Assembly (NCBI GenBank): GCA_036365515.1
Contig: CM070874.1
Location: 112,331,235 to 112,395,234 of the forward strand
DNA: 64,000 nucleotides
Direction: 5' to 3'
Source of the DNA: Torymus aiolomorphi
Taxonomy: Eukaryota; Arthropoda; Insecta; Hymenoptera; Torymidae
This document shows, one piece after another, positions 1 through 13,533 of the stretch. The position numbers and the translations under genes were made by a program. Each line of letters opens with the position of its first letter. Position 1 is the stretch's first letter. The notes beneath the pieces were generated by a model that saw only the letters and a program-made list of their open reading frames with translations, was not told the DNA's origin and did not search any database.

Positions 1-2490
<2,490 letters not shown>

Positions 2491-2634
2491 GGGTGCGATC
2501 CCATGGCGTTCCGAAAAATTAAACGGACCCATTTAAGCCCGTGAGTGCGAGAGAGAGGTTCTTCCGTGAATGTCTCACTCTCACGGGCTTAAATGGTTCC
2601 GTCTAATTTTTCGGAACGCCATGGGATCGCACCC
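2491..2634. mobile_element. 144-bp hairpin MITE, GGGTGCGATCCC ends
   Basis: The two halves are near-perfect reverse complements. The ends read GGGTGCGATCCCATGGCG and its complement, and the element is flanked by TAA on both sides (ATAA before, TAAG after). A 3-base TAA/TTA duplication with G-rich ends suits PIF/Harbinger-type MITEs. Superfamily assignment is inference. Confidence 0.7.
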
Positions 2635-2664
2635 TAAGACATTTTGAAAGGTCTACCGTCTACG

Positions 2665-2860
2665 CCAGCGTTGGTTTATCCAAAAGTCTACGCTCATAGT
2701 TCATGACTGTAGACAAGTGGCGCCAGCTCATTCGACAAAATTTCAAATTTTATTCATATTCGCGCATGAGTTTCAATGATATGACGTTATGGCACCACTC
2801 GTCTACAGTCATGAACTATGAGCGTAGAAACGATAAACTTTACCGATAAACCAACGCTGG
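2665..2860. mobile_element. 196-bp inverted-repeat element, CCAGCGTTGG ends
   Basis: The left end CCAGCGTTGGTTTATC pairs with the right end GATAAACCAACGCTGG, and inner segments (CTACGCTCATAGTTCATGAC and its complement) also pair. There is no coding capacity and no clear target duplication. It is probably a small non-autonomous DNA transposon. Confidence 0.6.
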
Positions 2861-2990
2861 TCACGCTGAATCTGTGAAACAGCTTTACCTGTTACACTAC
2901 GCCATCTGTAGTCGGAGAATTTGATTTCAGTACTTCATTCATGCTGATTGCTGATCCCGCTCGGCGGCCTCGGCGCCTCCTAAATGTAAG

Positions 2991-3552
2991 TTAAGGGGGT
3001 TCATCCAATTTTCAGTTTATTTAGGAAGTCTTTGAAACTTTTTTCACATGTACCTGACATCATTATCTATATGATATCCTCACAAAAAGAGCCTAGCTTC
3101 ACCGTTATCGAGATATTAATTGTCAAATTTGAGCATTTTAACACGGCGTCTTATGGGACGCACACGCGCGAAAGATCGATTCAGTCTATAACTTCAAAGA
3201 TACATTTAACGTTTGTCTGAAAAACTAATATATTATTAAGATCAATAATTAGAATATTATATTACAAGTTCAGAGATTCTAGCTTCACCGTTTTTAAGAT
3301 ATTGTAGTTGAAAGTATGGAATTTTAGGTGTACGGCCGCGCGTGCAGACGACGCTGGAGCGGTGGGGATACACACAGCGAGCGCCGCTCTGTGTGCACGC
3401 TCCAGACGGCACGAAGCTCTGTTATGTGTCAGTCCCGTATATAAACACGCGCTCTGACTACAAGAGTGGGGGCCCCATGCGAGCAAGATTGTGCGCGCGG
3501 TGCGGGCTGACATTGATTCTTGATACGTTCCTGGTTGGATGAACCCCCTTAT
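2991..3552. mobile_element. About 560-bp TTAA-type element, GGGGGTTCATCC ends
   Basis: The left end TTAAGGGGGTTCATCCAA matches the complement of the right end at 3533-3552, where the flanking site reads TTAT instead of TTAA. The interior is not palindromic and has no transposase. The G5 start after TTAA resembles the elements at 9.3 kb and 28-30 kb, suggesting a shared piggyBac-like mobilising enzyme. Confidence 0.55.
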
Positions 3553-3556
3553 ATGA

Positions 3557-3773
3557 GAAAATCGTGGTCGGTTTTCGTATGGTGCGAGACAGAAAGAAAA
3601 AAAGAGTGCCCCTCGTTTGTCTCTCTCGCACTATGTTGTGATTGGCTACTCGCGCTCCCCTCCAAACTAAGATGATAGAATAACCAATCACAGCACAGTG
3701 TGAGAGAGAGACAGACAAGGGACACTTTATCTTCTGTCTCTCTTGCACCGTACGAAAACCGACGACGATTTTT
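3557..3773. mobile_element. 217-bp hairpin element near the FANCL 5' side
   Basis: The left arm (AAATCGTGGTCGGTTTTCGT, then GAGACAGA and CTTGTCT-type tracts) pairs with the right arm ending ACGAAAACCGACGACGATTT. A central GTGATTGG/CCAATCAC pair continues the hairpin. No coding sequence was seen. Confidence 0.55.
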
Positions 3774-4190
3774 TAATACGACATGCTTCCTCCAGGAGTA
3801 TCTATGCTCTAAGCGGCGCAGATGCAGATAGCAGATTCCGCTAGTCTGCTACCAATCATTTATCAACCCGTCGTTTGAGGAGGTAGCCTTTTGCGGGTGT
3901 AGCTCTTGAAAAGAAAAAAAAAAGCCGTTTCGTCGACGGTATAATCATCTCTCTCCCTGACCCGCCGGTTGCAAAGATCAGCTGACGATTAAAAAACAAT
4001 GATTAATTATGAAAAAAGTATTTTTTTATTGACGTAGGATGTATTTATTTACTAAATTCAGTTTTTTGAACACTTTTAAAAAGTATGACTTGTTAACTAA
4101 TCAATACTATAATATTTATATAAAAACTAATTTGTGCATAATTTTATGTAAGATTTTTTTTATTTGCAGCAAGGAAGTCTGTTTTAGATT

Positions 4191-5759
4191 ATGGATGATT
4201 TTGATGAAATATTGACAAAGCATCCAGAAATGATTCTCACCTCAAAATTTCCACCTTCATGGAAAGGTTTTCTGAGCATAAATAACAACTATACAAATTG
4301 TAAAATGAAAATAAAAGTAAAACTAGTTGTTCCTTCGTATCCAAGATTAGATAGTGCAATAATACATTTTGGTGGAAATATTGCATTTTTGTTTGGTAAA
4401 CATTTTAAAAATCAAATAGAGTCAATAATCAAAAACTCAGAATCTGTGCCATGTTTTTTTGAAGAGTTAACAACTCTTATTGTGTGTAAATACCATTTGT
4501 ACTTAATATTTTTAATACTATTATTGTAATGCTTATTATTGAATGATTTTTATGTAATAGGAACAGTTAATATACAACAGTCAAGATAAAGAAGTTTTTA
4601 ATAGTTCAATTGATACAAATTCTAGAGAAAAATTATTAAAGGAACTCGAGAATGTTTTGTCAGAGCATTCAGTAATTTTTATTAATCTTTTTCTATTTTT
4701 TAATTAATATTAATACCATTGTGCATTCATTAGTAATATACATTTTAGTATGTTGAACTCTCATCAACAAAAGATCTTAGTGCAATAAAACTTACAATGA
4801 GTGATATCTCAATGGTTGTGCAGCCAACAGTAACTTCCGCAAGTCAAACTTCATGGAAAATAATATCATCTGACTTACCTGAATTACCTGGATATAGCAT
4901 TAATGAGAAAAAGTCTTTTTCTTTGAAAGATATTAGAAATATGTTTCAGAGGCAAGTTGATATGCTAGAAGATGTATGGAATCAGTTACGCCGAATTGAT
5001 AAGTATAATTAGTCTTATATGATTAATTGCAAGTTACAATTACAAAAAAATGAATTTATAAATTATTTGAATTATTTTTAGTTACTGCTGGGTAACAGAT
5101 CCAACTCATCCAAAACCATATCATTTGTATCGAAGAATTTATCTTTCACCATCTCTGTCATTTTTATTAACACTTAATCCTCTGGATCCAACTGGTTACC
5201 CAAAGATAAAGTTCCTTGGGACCAAAAATGAAGTTGAAAAATATAGAGACCTGATACAAAATGAAGATGCTATTGAAGTAAGTTTCAAAAAATTATTATT
5301 CAAAAACTTAACAATGCAGTACTAAAATCTGATCTTGAATTATTAATTACAGAAATGGGATTTGGAATATAGTGTATATGAAAATTTATTAACATTATTA
5401 AACATTGACGAATTCCCTCAAGCACCAAAGTATGAAGAGCCTATGGAAGAAGAAGGAATTGTTGGAGACGAAGAATGTTGTATTTGTTTTTCAATGGAAT
5501 TAGATGGTGGTGAAGTACCTGATGAAATCTGTAATAACCAAAAATGTAGACGATATTTTCATTCAATTTGCTTGTTCCAGGTATAAACTTTTTTTCTAGC
5601 AAAACATAATTATAAATTTCAATGTTTATTCACTAAATATTATATCTTTTTCAGTGGTTGCAAGAACTAGCAACAAATAAAATAGTATTTAATAAAATTT
5701 TTGGCCCATGTCCTAACTGCGGAAATGAAATTTCTTGCACAGTACCATCCACATCATGA
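4191..5759 (+). CDS. FANCL: FANCL, Fanconi anaemia E3 ubiquitin ligase
   Basis: Six exons (4191-4481, 4561-4671, 4749-5002, 5092 is not used; exon four is 5082-5277, then 5353-5580 and 5655-5759) join in frame into 394 residues, close to human FANCL (375). FANCL monoubiquitinates FANCD2/FANCI in interstrand cross-link repair. The N-terminal two thirds fit the ELF and UBC-RWD regions (for example TDPTHPKPYHLYRRIYLSPS). The C-terminus is a RING-type zinc domain at about 326-382: CCIC, then CNNQKC, FHSICLFQWL and CPNC, in the order typical of FANCL. The first donor (ATT/GTGTGT) was chosen because only it keeps frame with the next exon. An acceptor (TTTGCAG) lies 21 bases before the ATG, so a non-coding 5' exon is likely. 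AATAAAAT follows the stop. Confidence 0.92.
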
Positions 5760-6384
5760 TTTTGTGAATATTCATATAGAATTAGAGTGTAAAATGAAAT
5801 AAAATTATGACAAAAATATAAAAGTTTTAGCTTTTCATAACAAAAGTAATAATTTTTTTTAATTTTTAACTGTAAAATAAAACATTCTATTTTTATAAAT
5901 ATAAATATCTATAAATGTTCTATTTTATGAATGTACATTTTTATTTTTTTTTTAGTTTTATCTAGTAATTAATTTTATAATATGTGGTATAATATATATA
6001 TACACATATGAAAAAGTTGTACCCTTAATTTCTATTCTCTTTATAATATTGATCCTTAGATATATCTTTGAATAGGAATTTTTATAATGTTTTCAATTTA
6101 GCCCCTATATTTTTATTAGTTTTAAACATTCCTTGCTTCGGTCTTTTAATTTTCCATCTTCAATTACATGAAGAATAAGTATTAATTGATATGAGATCAC
6201 TTATATGTACAATCAATAGTATTAATACAATAATTTATGTAATTATTCCATAATATCAATTTTTTAATTCTTAAATTTATTAATTTTATTCGGTGGTTGA
6301 GTATTTTGTAGATAAATAACGCTTTATTCTTGCATCTTTTTTAGTTGAGAAAAATAAATATAATTAAAAAAGTAACAAAATTAA
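5760..6384. other. AT-rich 3' flank of FANCL
   Basis: There are polyadenylation-like AATAAA signals shortly after the stop and otherwise AT-rich DNA. I see no gene or repeat here. Confidence 0.5.
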
Positions 6385-6600
6385 AAAATAGTACATTTCG
6401 ATACTAGTGCGAGGATTTGATTTTCCCCTCGTGTGACTGCACCCGAGCGGAGCGAGGGTGAAAAGGTCACACGAGGAGAAAATCAACTTCTCACACAAGT
6501 GTCGAACCGTATTTTTTGACACGACGTGCGAGAAGTGAGATTTTTGCACGCATCGTTTAACGTAGCGTGCGAGAAATTGAACTTCTCGCACGGAGTTTCA
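6385..6600. repeat. Symmetrical GC-rich repeat, family G (copy 1)
   Basis: The segment starts CGATACTAGTGCGAGG and carries paired motifs: CTCGTGTGAC with GTCACACGAG, CCCGAGCGGAGCGAGGG, ACACAAGTGTCGAAC and GTGCGAGAAG. Related blocks occur near 11190, 28530, 52795 and 63055. There is no coding potential. It is listed as a repeat family because no transposon group is recognised. Confidence 0.55.
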
Positions 6601-6828
6601 AAAAATTAATTTTATTACAAGGCCTACCATTACCTATTTGCTATTACCAAATGTTTTATCACAGATTTACAATCCTTCATAAATTTATAACATTTAATTA
6701 TTTGACGTTGATTTCAATAAATAAAGCGAAAATTATTACATTTTGAAGATTAGCTGATTATATTGACTATTTTTGTACGTAAAATTATTAAAAATTTATC
6801 AACCGCAACTTTCATCTTAAAAATTCTT

Positions 6829-7617
6829 CTATCGTCTCCTAACTTTTGCCTTCACCTTCCGAAGCCCCGCTGTTTTTCGGCGTCTCGCTTTTTTCGGTGT
6901 GCCACTCTTCTTCGATGCATCGTTTTTATTTGGAGTGTCGATCTTCTTCGGCGCATCGCTTTCATTCGGCGTGCCGCTCTTCTTTGGCGCATCGCTTGTA
7001 TTGGGCGAGTCGCTCATCTTCGACGTGTCGCTGTTCTTCGGCGCATCGCTTGTATTGGGCGAGTCGCTCATCTTCGGCGTGTCGCTCTTCTTCGGCGCAT
7101 CGCTTGTATTGGGCGAATCGCTCATCTTCGGCGTGTCGCTCATCTTCGGAGTGTCGCTCTCACCCTGTGGCCTTTGAACGGCGACTACCTTCTCGAAAGG
7201 CACATCCTGCGTCAAATAAACCTTCAGATCTTTCCATGCTCGCGGCTGCTTTTTCTTGGGCCACCGGAGTACCTTATCCAAGTAAGGGACGATGAACCTG
7301 CTGTCGGCGTGCAGCATCACGTAATCGAATCGTTCCTCGTCCGTGTCGATGCCTGCGATACAGAAGAAAGCCTCGACCTGCTCGACCCAGAATAGGCTAC
7401 GCCCTGGCAGGTAAGGTGGAAAGTGCAACATCACGAACGGTGTGGCTATAGGCCGGGGCGGCTGTCTCACTGATTCGTTGTGACTGCTGCTGGCGGGGTC
7501 GTCGTCGGGGAAGTCGAACGCACGCGGCTTGCCCGCAACCTCCAACGGTGGATCGTAAACATCTTCATCGACGTATGCCTTTAATAACTCCAAATTTCGT
7601 AATTTCGAAATTGTCAT
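6829..7617 (-). CDS. Gag-like protein with SDxPxx hexapeptide repeats
   Basis: The start chosen here (MTISKLRN) gives 262 residues; the frame stays open to 7806 but the extra N-terminus is AT-driven and unlikely. Residues about 60-140 (FPPYLPGRSLFWVEQVEAFF, then DEERFDYVMLHAD and AWKDLKVYL) match the capsid N-terminal fold of Gypsy-type retrotransposon Gag in arthropods. Then come 15 hexapeptides of the form SD(T/S/A)P(K/N)x (6889-7158) and a basic tail ending KVKAKVRRR. No protease, reverse transcriptase, integrase or zinc knuckle follows, so this is a stand-alone gag fragment or a domesticated gag gene. Two decayed relatives lie at 10.2-10.6 and 11.2-11.6 kb on the same strand. Confidence 0.6.
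   Translation of the reverse strand: MTISKLRNLELLKAYVDEDVYDPPLEVAGKPRAFDFPDDDPASSSHNESVRQPPRPIATPFVMLHFPPYLPGRSLFWVEQVEAFFCIAGIDTDEERFDYVMLHADSRFIVPYLDKVLRWPKKKQPRAWKDLKVYLTQDVPFEKVVAVQRPQGESDTPKMSDTPKMSDSPNTSDAPKKSDTPKMSDSPNTSDAPKNSDTSKMSDSPNTSDAPKKSGTPNESDAPKKIDTPNKNDASKKSGTPKKARRRKTAGLRKVKAKVRRR
6889..7158 (-). repeat. In-frame tandem repeat, 18-nt units in a 54-nt higher period
   Basis: Fifteen hexapeptide codings follow each other without interruption. The best-preserved higher unit is 18 residues (SDTPKMSDSPNTSDAPKK), present about three times with few changes. All units are multiples of three, so expansion has kept frame. Confidence 0.8.
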
Positions 7618-7914
7618 TCGATTGACAAGGATGAAGGAATTGTAAATGTCTTTTTTATAGACTTTTAATGGAATAATGGGTTTTATAAAATTAACTCTTT
7701 TAGTGTTTAATCTGTAAAGCTTTCTTGTAACACGATAAATAGTATATAAGCAATATGAAAAAATTATTTCTTTTATTAGGTGTTTTAGAATAAAAAATTT
7801 CATCAAAGCTGTTCTGGATTTTTGAAAACCGAGAAAATATATTTGTTATTAGTTACTTACATTCATCATACCTAGCGACAGAAATATGTTGACAGGCTTC
7901 AATGATATACTGAA

Positions 7915-8475
7915 TTTGATCAAATGACCAATTCCCAAAAATGCGAAGCGTTATTATTTTTCCGCTACTGTTGCTCGCGCATGAATGATGAATTTAATAT
8001 CAATACAAACATTCAAAACATTATTTAGTTTGTTATTGTTATATTTTGAGTCCTTACGTGCGGCCATAGAGAGCTGTGTACTTTAATTTTTAATACCCGA
8101 TATACAGTTGAGAGAAAAGTAAAATTTTATCATTTAAATAAATTCTAGATTGTAATGCACGTTACTGTTTATTTAATTTTCTAAATTAATTTTAATTTTT
8201 TTTCTTAATTCAATTAAGATTCTAATTAATTTTAAGATTATATACTTTGTTATATAATCTGATTTAATTGAATTTGTTGTTGATGTTTGATGTCTGAAAA
8301 CATGTTTGTAAATTGTTCAAAAAAGGCCATCAAGATTATTATAAAATAAAATTAATTTTATTTTATTGAAGTTGAGGATAAACAAATAAAAAAGGTCTGC
8401 CTGTTAATTAATGTCGTCAAAAGTAACATTTATTAAGTATTAACCTGTCAACATGTTCTATAAATATTCTATAGG
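7915..8475 (+). repeat. Local segmental duplication, copy 1
   Basis: This AT-rich segment matches 8865-9317 plus 10004-10063 in the same orientation. Shared stretches include CAAATGACCA, CGCTACTG, GTTATTGTTATRTTTTGAGTC, AAGTAAAATTTTATCATT and GTCAAAAGTAAC. This copy keeps the uninterrupted site TTAATTAATG near 8407, where copy 2 holds a transposon. Confidence 0.7.
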
Positions 8476-8864
8476 GCGTGAAATACTGAACTATCAGAGC
8501 CAGAAGCCTAGTAGACAGTATAAATTATTTACGTATAAGCTACTCGCATAAACGTATTAAAAAAAACGCATGAAGTAAAGTTATATAGTATAGCAGTTCC
8601 GATATATTTGTAAATTAACTAGTAGCAAACCTAAAATTTTAACATATAAATTAAACTATATATAAAACATGAAAATCTTTGTCAGCTGACCAAGTGTGGG
8701 TCGAATGCTTCGACTGACACGATCAAAGATCTTGCGCCGCGCCCCGCGCTAAATGATCCTATACTATGTAACTATATAAAACCTGAAAACCCATGGTCTA
8801 TCACTGTGACCTACACGATCAAGGTAATGAGCTGCGCTCATTCTACCATTTAAACATTCGATGA

Positions 8865-10063
8865 AATGACCACTTCCAAAAATGAACTTTATTTTTTCGC
8901 TACTGCTGCTTGCGTATTAATTAAATATATGAATGTTCGTATTCAAATACTTACAAACATTCAACGAAAATTATTTCATTCGTTATTGTTATGTTTTGAG
9001 TCTTTATGATCATGGAGAGTGTACCTTAGTTTTCAAATCCCGATATATACAATTCAACGAAAAGTAAAATTTTATCATTCAAATACATTCTATTATAGAT
9101 CGTAATGCATTATTTTTTATGTTGTTGATTCTTCATATTTTAAAAATTAGGCCCTACTTACTTTGTTATATATCTGACATGATTGAATTTGTTATTGAGG
9201 TTTAATTTCTGAAAACATATTTGAGTACAATCGTTTAAAAAAAATTGTTCGTCAAGATTATAAAATAAAATTAATTTTAAGTAAAGTCGTGAAAAAAAAA
9301 TAAAAAAGGTCTCTTAATTAAGGGGGCTAGACACCTTTTTTCTCTGAAATAAGAAGTCACATTTTAATACATAAATGTAAACTAATTATTTCATACTTTT
9401 TACATATAAAAGTGGGTATATTTACCTTACCTTAAAACTTTCTCTGATGGGCCTTTTATATGGTCCAGAACCATAGTCATCGATGAAACAAGTTTTTTCA
9501 CTAACCGTCAGCTTTGAAATTTTCCTGTGGATGGATTGACTTCAGATTTGAACTAAATTACTCCTGAATAGTATAATTCTCATATGAGTGTAGGGATTTA
9601 GGATTAAATATCGGAAAAAATTTTTACATCAGAAAAATTATGAAAAAATATAAAAAATTTAAAAAAATTAAAAAAAAAACTCTTGAAAAACAGCACAATT
9701 TTTTTTTTCTCATTAGATCAAAAATCCCTACACTCATATGAGAATTATACTATTCAGGAGTAATTTAGTTCAAATCTGAAGTCAATCCATCCACAGGAAA
9801 ATTTCAAAGCTTACGGTTAATGAAAAAACTTGTTTCATCGATGACTATGGTTCTGGACCATATAAAAGGCCCATCGGAGAAAGTTTTAAGGTAAGGTAAA
9901 TATACCCACTTTTATATGTAAAAAGTATGAAATAATTAGTTTATATTTATGTATTAAAATGTGACTTCTTATTTCAGAGAAAAAAGGTGTCTAGCCCCCT
10001 TAATGAAGTCAAAAGTAACTAGATATAACATGTCAACTTTTGCGAAAGGGAATATTCTAAAAT
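8865..10063 (+). repeat. Local segmental duplication, copy 2, interrupted by a TTAA element
   Basis: This is homologous to 7915-8475 but split by the 686-bp element at 9318-10003. Homology resumes directly after the second TTAA (AATGAAGTCAAAAGTAAC against AATGTCGTCAAAAGTAAC). Confidence 0.7.
9318..10003. mobile_element. 686-bp piggyBac-type MITE, long terminal inverted repeats, TTAA duplication
   Basis: Both ends are TTAA followed by GGGGGCTAGACACCTTTT or its complement, and the inverted repeats run about 280 bases each around a short AT-rich centre. There is no coding sequence. The empty site in the neighbouring duplicated segment proves insertion with TTAA duplication, the hallmark of piggyBac-like transposition. 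The arms are almost identical, which suggests a fairly recent insertion. Confidence 0.85.
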
Positions 10064-10242
10064 GTAAAATCTTTAATATATCTTTATGGCTTAGAAAAAA
10101 TTAAACAAATGGTTCAAATTAATCTATATAGTCGATATAATGTTTGTATATATATATATTTATTCCCGATTTTACTGCAAATACATTATCGTTGTTTAAA
10201 CATTTACATTCACATTATTAACGATACATTATTAACGAAATT

Positions 10243-10613
10243 TCAATCATTCCAGTCAGAAGGTTTTAGACTATAGCTATCATAATAACCATCATGAAAC
10301 AGGCTAGATAAGTTGTTCCGACCGCTAATGTTATAATTCTCCATGAGTCTTTCCTTGAGCGAATTCCAGGGCGCCTTATTATTTAGATCCATGAAATGAA
10401 TGAAGGAATTCGTTTGACTCTGTAAGTTTGAATCTGGATCCACGTGAATGAAAACCAGAACTCTTCTTGCCCCTCCATGAACAATGGGAATTTCAGCTGA
10501 CACTTGCAGTTGCAGTTGCATGATGACACGGGGCCGACGTCGGTATTTCCATCGTCGTGAATAAGTGGGTTGTCCGGACACCTGAAAAGTCTCGGGCACT
10601 TTAATATGAGCAT
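10243..10613 (-). pseudogene. Decayed gag-like copy 2
   Basis: The first frame starts MLILKCPRLFRCP, the same opening as copy 3. The capsid-like part then continues in another frame (FIHFMDLNNKAPWNSLKERL), so at least one frameshift is needed. It aligns by eye with WxxLKxxL of the intact copy at 6.8-7.6 kb. No other retrotransposon domains are present. Confidence 0.45.
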
Positions 10614-10735
10614 TTGAGAATCGTCACATAGGAATAGATAAGCGTTGCCCCTAATTAGCCATTGCGCAGTTCATTGTTGCACAGCGTTTCACTAATCAAT
10701 TAGAATTTAGAATATTATTGCTAAAAAAGCAACAC

Positions 10736-10990
10736 CGTTTATGGTTTATTTTGTTTATTTGTGAATTATTTATATATTATGCTTTTGAGATTCTTCAAAT
10801 ACGTATATAACTATTGTATTCACTAAATTTATTTATTACATTTTTAAAGAGTTTGAATGCAATTTCTAACTATTTAACGTTCAAAATGTAATATATAAAT
10901 TTACAGAATACTATATTTACATATTTGAAGAATCTCAAAAGTATAATTTATAAATAATTCATGAATAAACAAAATAAAGGAAACCATAAA
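10736..10990. mobile_element. 255-bp AT-rich hairpin
   Basis: The left arm (TTTATGGTTTATTTTG, then CTTTTGAGATTCTTCAAATA) pairs with the right arm (TATTTGAAGAATCTCAAAAG, then CAAAATAAAGGAAACC). It lies between gag-like copies 2 and 3. No target duplication is clear. Confidence 0.5.
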
Positions 10991-11156
10991 GTATGCTGCC
11001 TTTTTAGTTATAATCTTATAATATTTAATGATCCGTGTCATCCAAATGATGATTGATTAAAAATGTAAAATTTTTAGCTTTTCATAACAAAACCGAAAAG
11101 AAGAATGGTAATATATTCTATTTTTATGAATTTGTGGATTTTTTACTTATTTTGTT

Positions 11157-11610
11157 TTATCTACTACTTAATTTTATGTAATATGTGATGATATAAAGCG
11201 CACTCGCTACGCTCGGGCGCTTATACACGCCGTGCCGTAAAGTGCAACTTATGCCACTAGTATCGTAGAGGTAATCCTTGAACAAATTCCAGGGCGTCGT
11301 AGCAGCATATGAACTCTTGCAAATGCAATCGCGGATAAAGGTATCCGTTAAATTCCGTAAACGCATGTCGTGCAGATCCGCGTGTATCAACAAGTAGTCG
11401 AAACGCTCGCGCTGATTTCTGATACGAGTGACGCGGAAGAACGCTTCGACGATCCAAAACGAGAAATCTCCTGCACAGGCAACTCTGAACGCTGGAAACA
11501 TCGATTGACTGTTGCAGTTTCATCGGGAAGGCACTGGCGTCGACATTTTTATCGTCTTGAAAGTGGATCGTCGGATTCCTGAAAAGCTCTGGGCACTTTA
11601 ATATGAGCAT
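11157..11610 (-). pseudogene. Decayed gag-like copy 3
   Basis: The opening MLILKCPELFRNP is followed, after a change of frame, by FSFWIVEAFFRVTRIRNQRE, then ERFDYLLIHAD and WNLFKDYLYD. These match the intact copy (LFWVEQVEAFF, ERFDYVMLHAD, WKDLKVYL) residue for residue at the key positions. The 3' part runs into a block of repeat family G (CTACGCTCGGGCGC and ACTAGTATCG, 11190-11270), which replaces the hexapeptide region. Confidence 0.5.
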
Positions 11611-12197
11611 TTGTGGATAGTCAGAATGTGGAACTAATTAGAATTACGAATAGATGATTAATGGAAGATAAAAATTAATAAAACATTTTTTTATACTTCC
11701 ATTAAAAATTGATTGTATGATTATGCGCGTACGAAACGAAACTTTTAACAGAATTCTAAATAACACTATCTTAATAGCAATTATGATGTTTCCGCGAGCA
11801 ATAGTCATTGAGAGTCTACAAGCTACATGCTACGCACTTTAATTAAGTATTACGATTACGATTTTAAATATATAAAAAGGCATTGCAAAAAATCCGCTCT
11901 TCGTGCCATTAATTAGAATTAGATGATTAATGGGAAATTTTCGAAACTACAGGGTCCTTATTCACAAACCAACTCACCGGTGAGAAGTGAATTGGTGAGA
12001 TGGTGAGTTGAGGAGTTGTGAGAATACTACCACCGCCTGAAAAAACCCTGGCTTCGTATACTTTCGCGGGAAAAACCGCGAATTCAAATAGTATTTTTCG
12101 TGTGCTCGTGAAACTCACTTATTTCCATTCGGTAATTTAACCTTATTAATTAATAATAAGTAAAAGTTTAATTTACTTATATATATATATAAAAAAA
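11611..12197. other. AT-rich spacer
   Basis: There is no gene. Around 11957-12015 a short self-complementary patch (AACTCACCGGTGAG, GGTGAGATGGTGAGTT) is visible. Otherwise nothing is recognised. Confidence 0.4.
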
Positions 12198-12830
12198 ATA
12201 AGGTAAATATTAATTGAAATTTATTTTTGTCAAAACTAAAGTTGTGAAACATTTCAAACACTACAGTAATGAGTAAACAATAAATTCTTGTATAAAAAAA
12301 ATGATGAAATATATAACATTTTAAATTATAATATTCTAAAAAATCATTACATGAATATTTTTTAATATATTAATACAAGTTTGATTACTTTCGTATGGCA
12401 AGTATAAATTTGATATAATATTATTATTGTATCTAGTTCTATAATCTTATTGAATGAGCCAGTTGTTACTTATATATTATGACTATTATTTATATATAGT
12501 TCTGGTTAAATAATTAAATATTTACGTAAAAAATAAAAATTTTGTTTACTTACTGGCTCATTCAATAAGATTATAGACCTAGATACAATAATAACATTAT
12601 ATCAAATTTATACTTGCCATATACGAAAGTAATCAAACTTGTATTAATATATTAAAACATATTCATATAATGATTTTTTAGAATATTATAATTTAAAATG
12701 TTATATATTTTATAATTTTTTTTATACAAGAATTTATTGTTTACTCATTACTGTAGTGTTTGAAATGTTTCACAATTTTAGTTTTGCCAAAAATAAATTT
12801 CAATTAATATTTACCTTATTAGACACAGGG
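12198..12830. mobile_element. 633-bp AT-rich palindromic element
   Basis: Arms of about 280 bases, starting AATAAGGTAAATATTAATTG and ending in its complement, are nearly identical. The centre carries GGCTCATTCAATAAGATTAT and its partner. There is no coding capacity. It is probably a MITE with very long terminal inverted repeats. Confidence 0.65.
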
Positions 12831-13533
12831 TATATTGCGAAATATGGTTTCAGATGTATCCTAGGTTTGGCAACGTTGCATTCTCTGAGCCAATGAGTGC
12901 GTTCGATTGTTGGGTTTTCAAATATTTTCAAACGCAACATACTCTCGCAGTACAATATGTTACTTCCGTCCGGACTTGTACTTGACGTTGAAAATAACTA
13001 AAATTTGACGATATTAAGTTTGCAGTACTGCTAGCAAAAGAAAGTTCCTAAATTTAAAACAAAGAGTCTGTAAGTATACAGCTTTGTTCATTTGTTCCAT
13101 TGACTAACCCGATAGTCGCACATGACTCGATTATTACCAATTTACAAATATTATTATACTACATAAGACAATTTCATAAAAACGTCAAAAGTATGTCATC
13201 CAAATTATCGAGTACTTATAAAAAATAAAACTCTCATATTAAATACGTCATACCTGATCTAATATATTAAATTCAAACGTTCGGATTTCTTTTTAAACAA
13301 TTATCCTTTAGCATTTCATTATCATAAAATAATGTTAGAAACTGACACTGCCAGCAATTGAACTAGAGGGCGCGAAGCCGCGAACCGCGAACGCTTCTAT
13401 TATCGCGCGATCCCGGTATTTCACCCAACTGTATATGTATAAGTAGAAATGACACGTTTTATCGTGGAGTTCCGCAGTGAGCCTCTACGCGCCTTCGACG
13501 ACAGATTGCGATATAGCGCGAGCGCAATCAACA

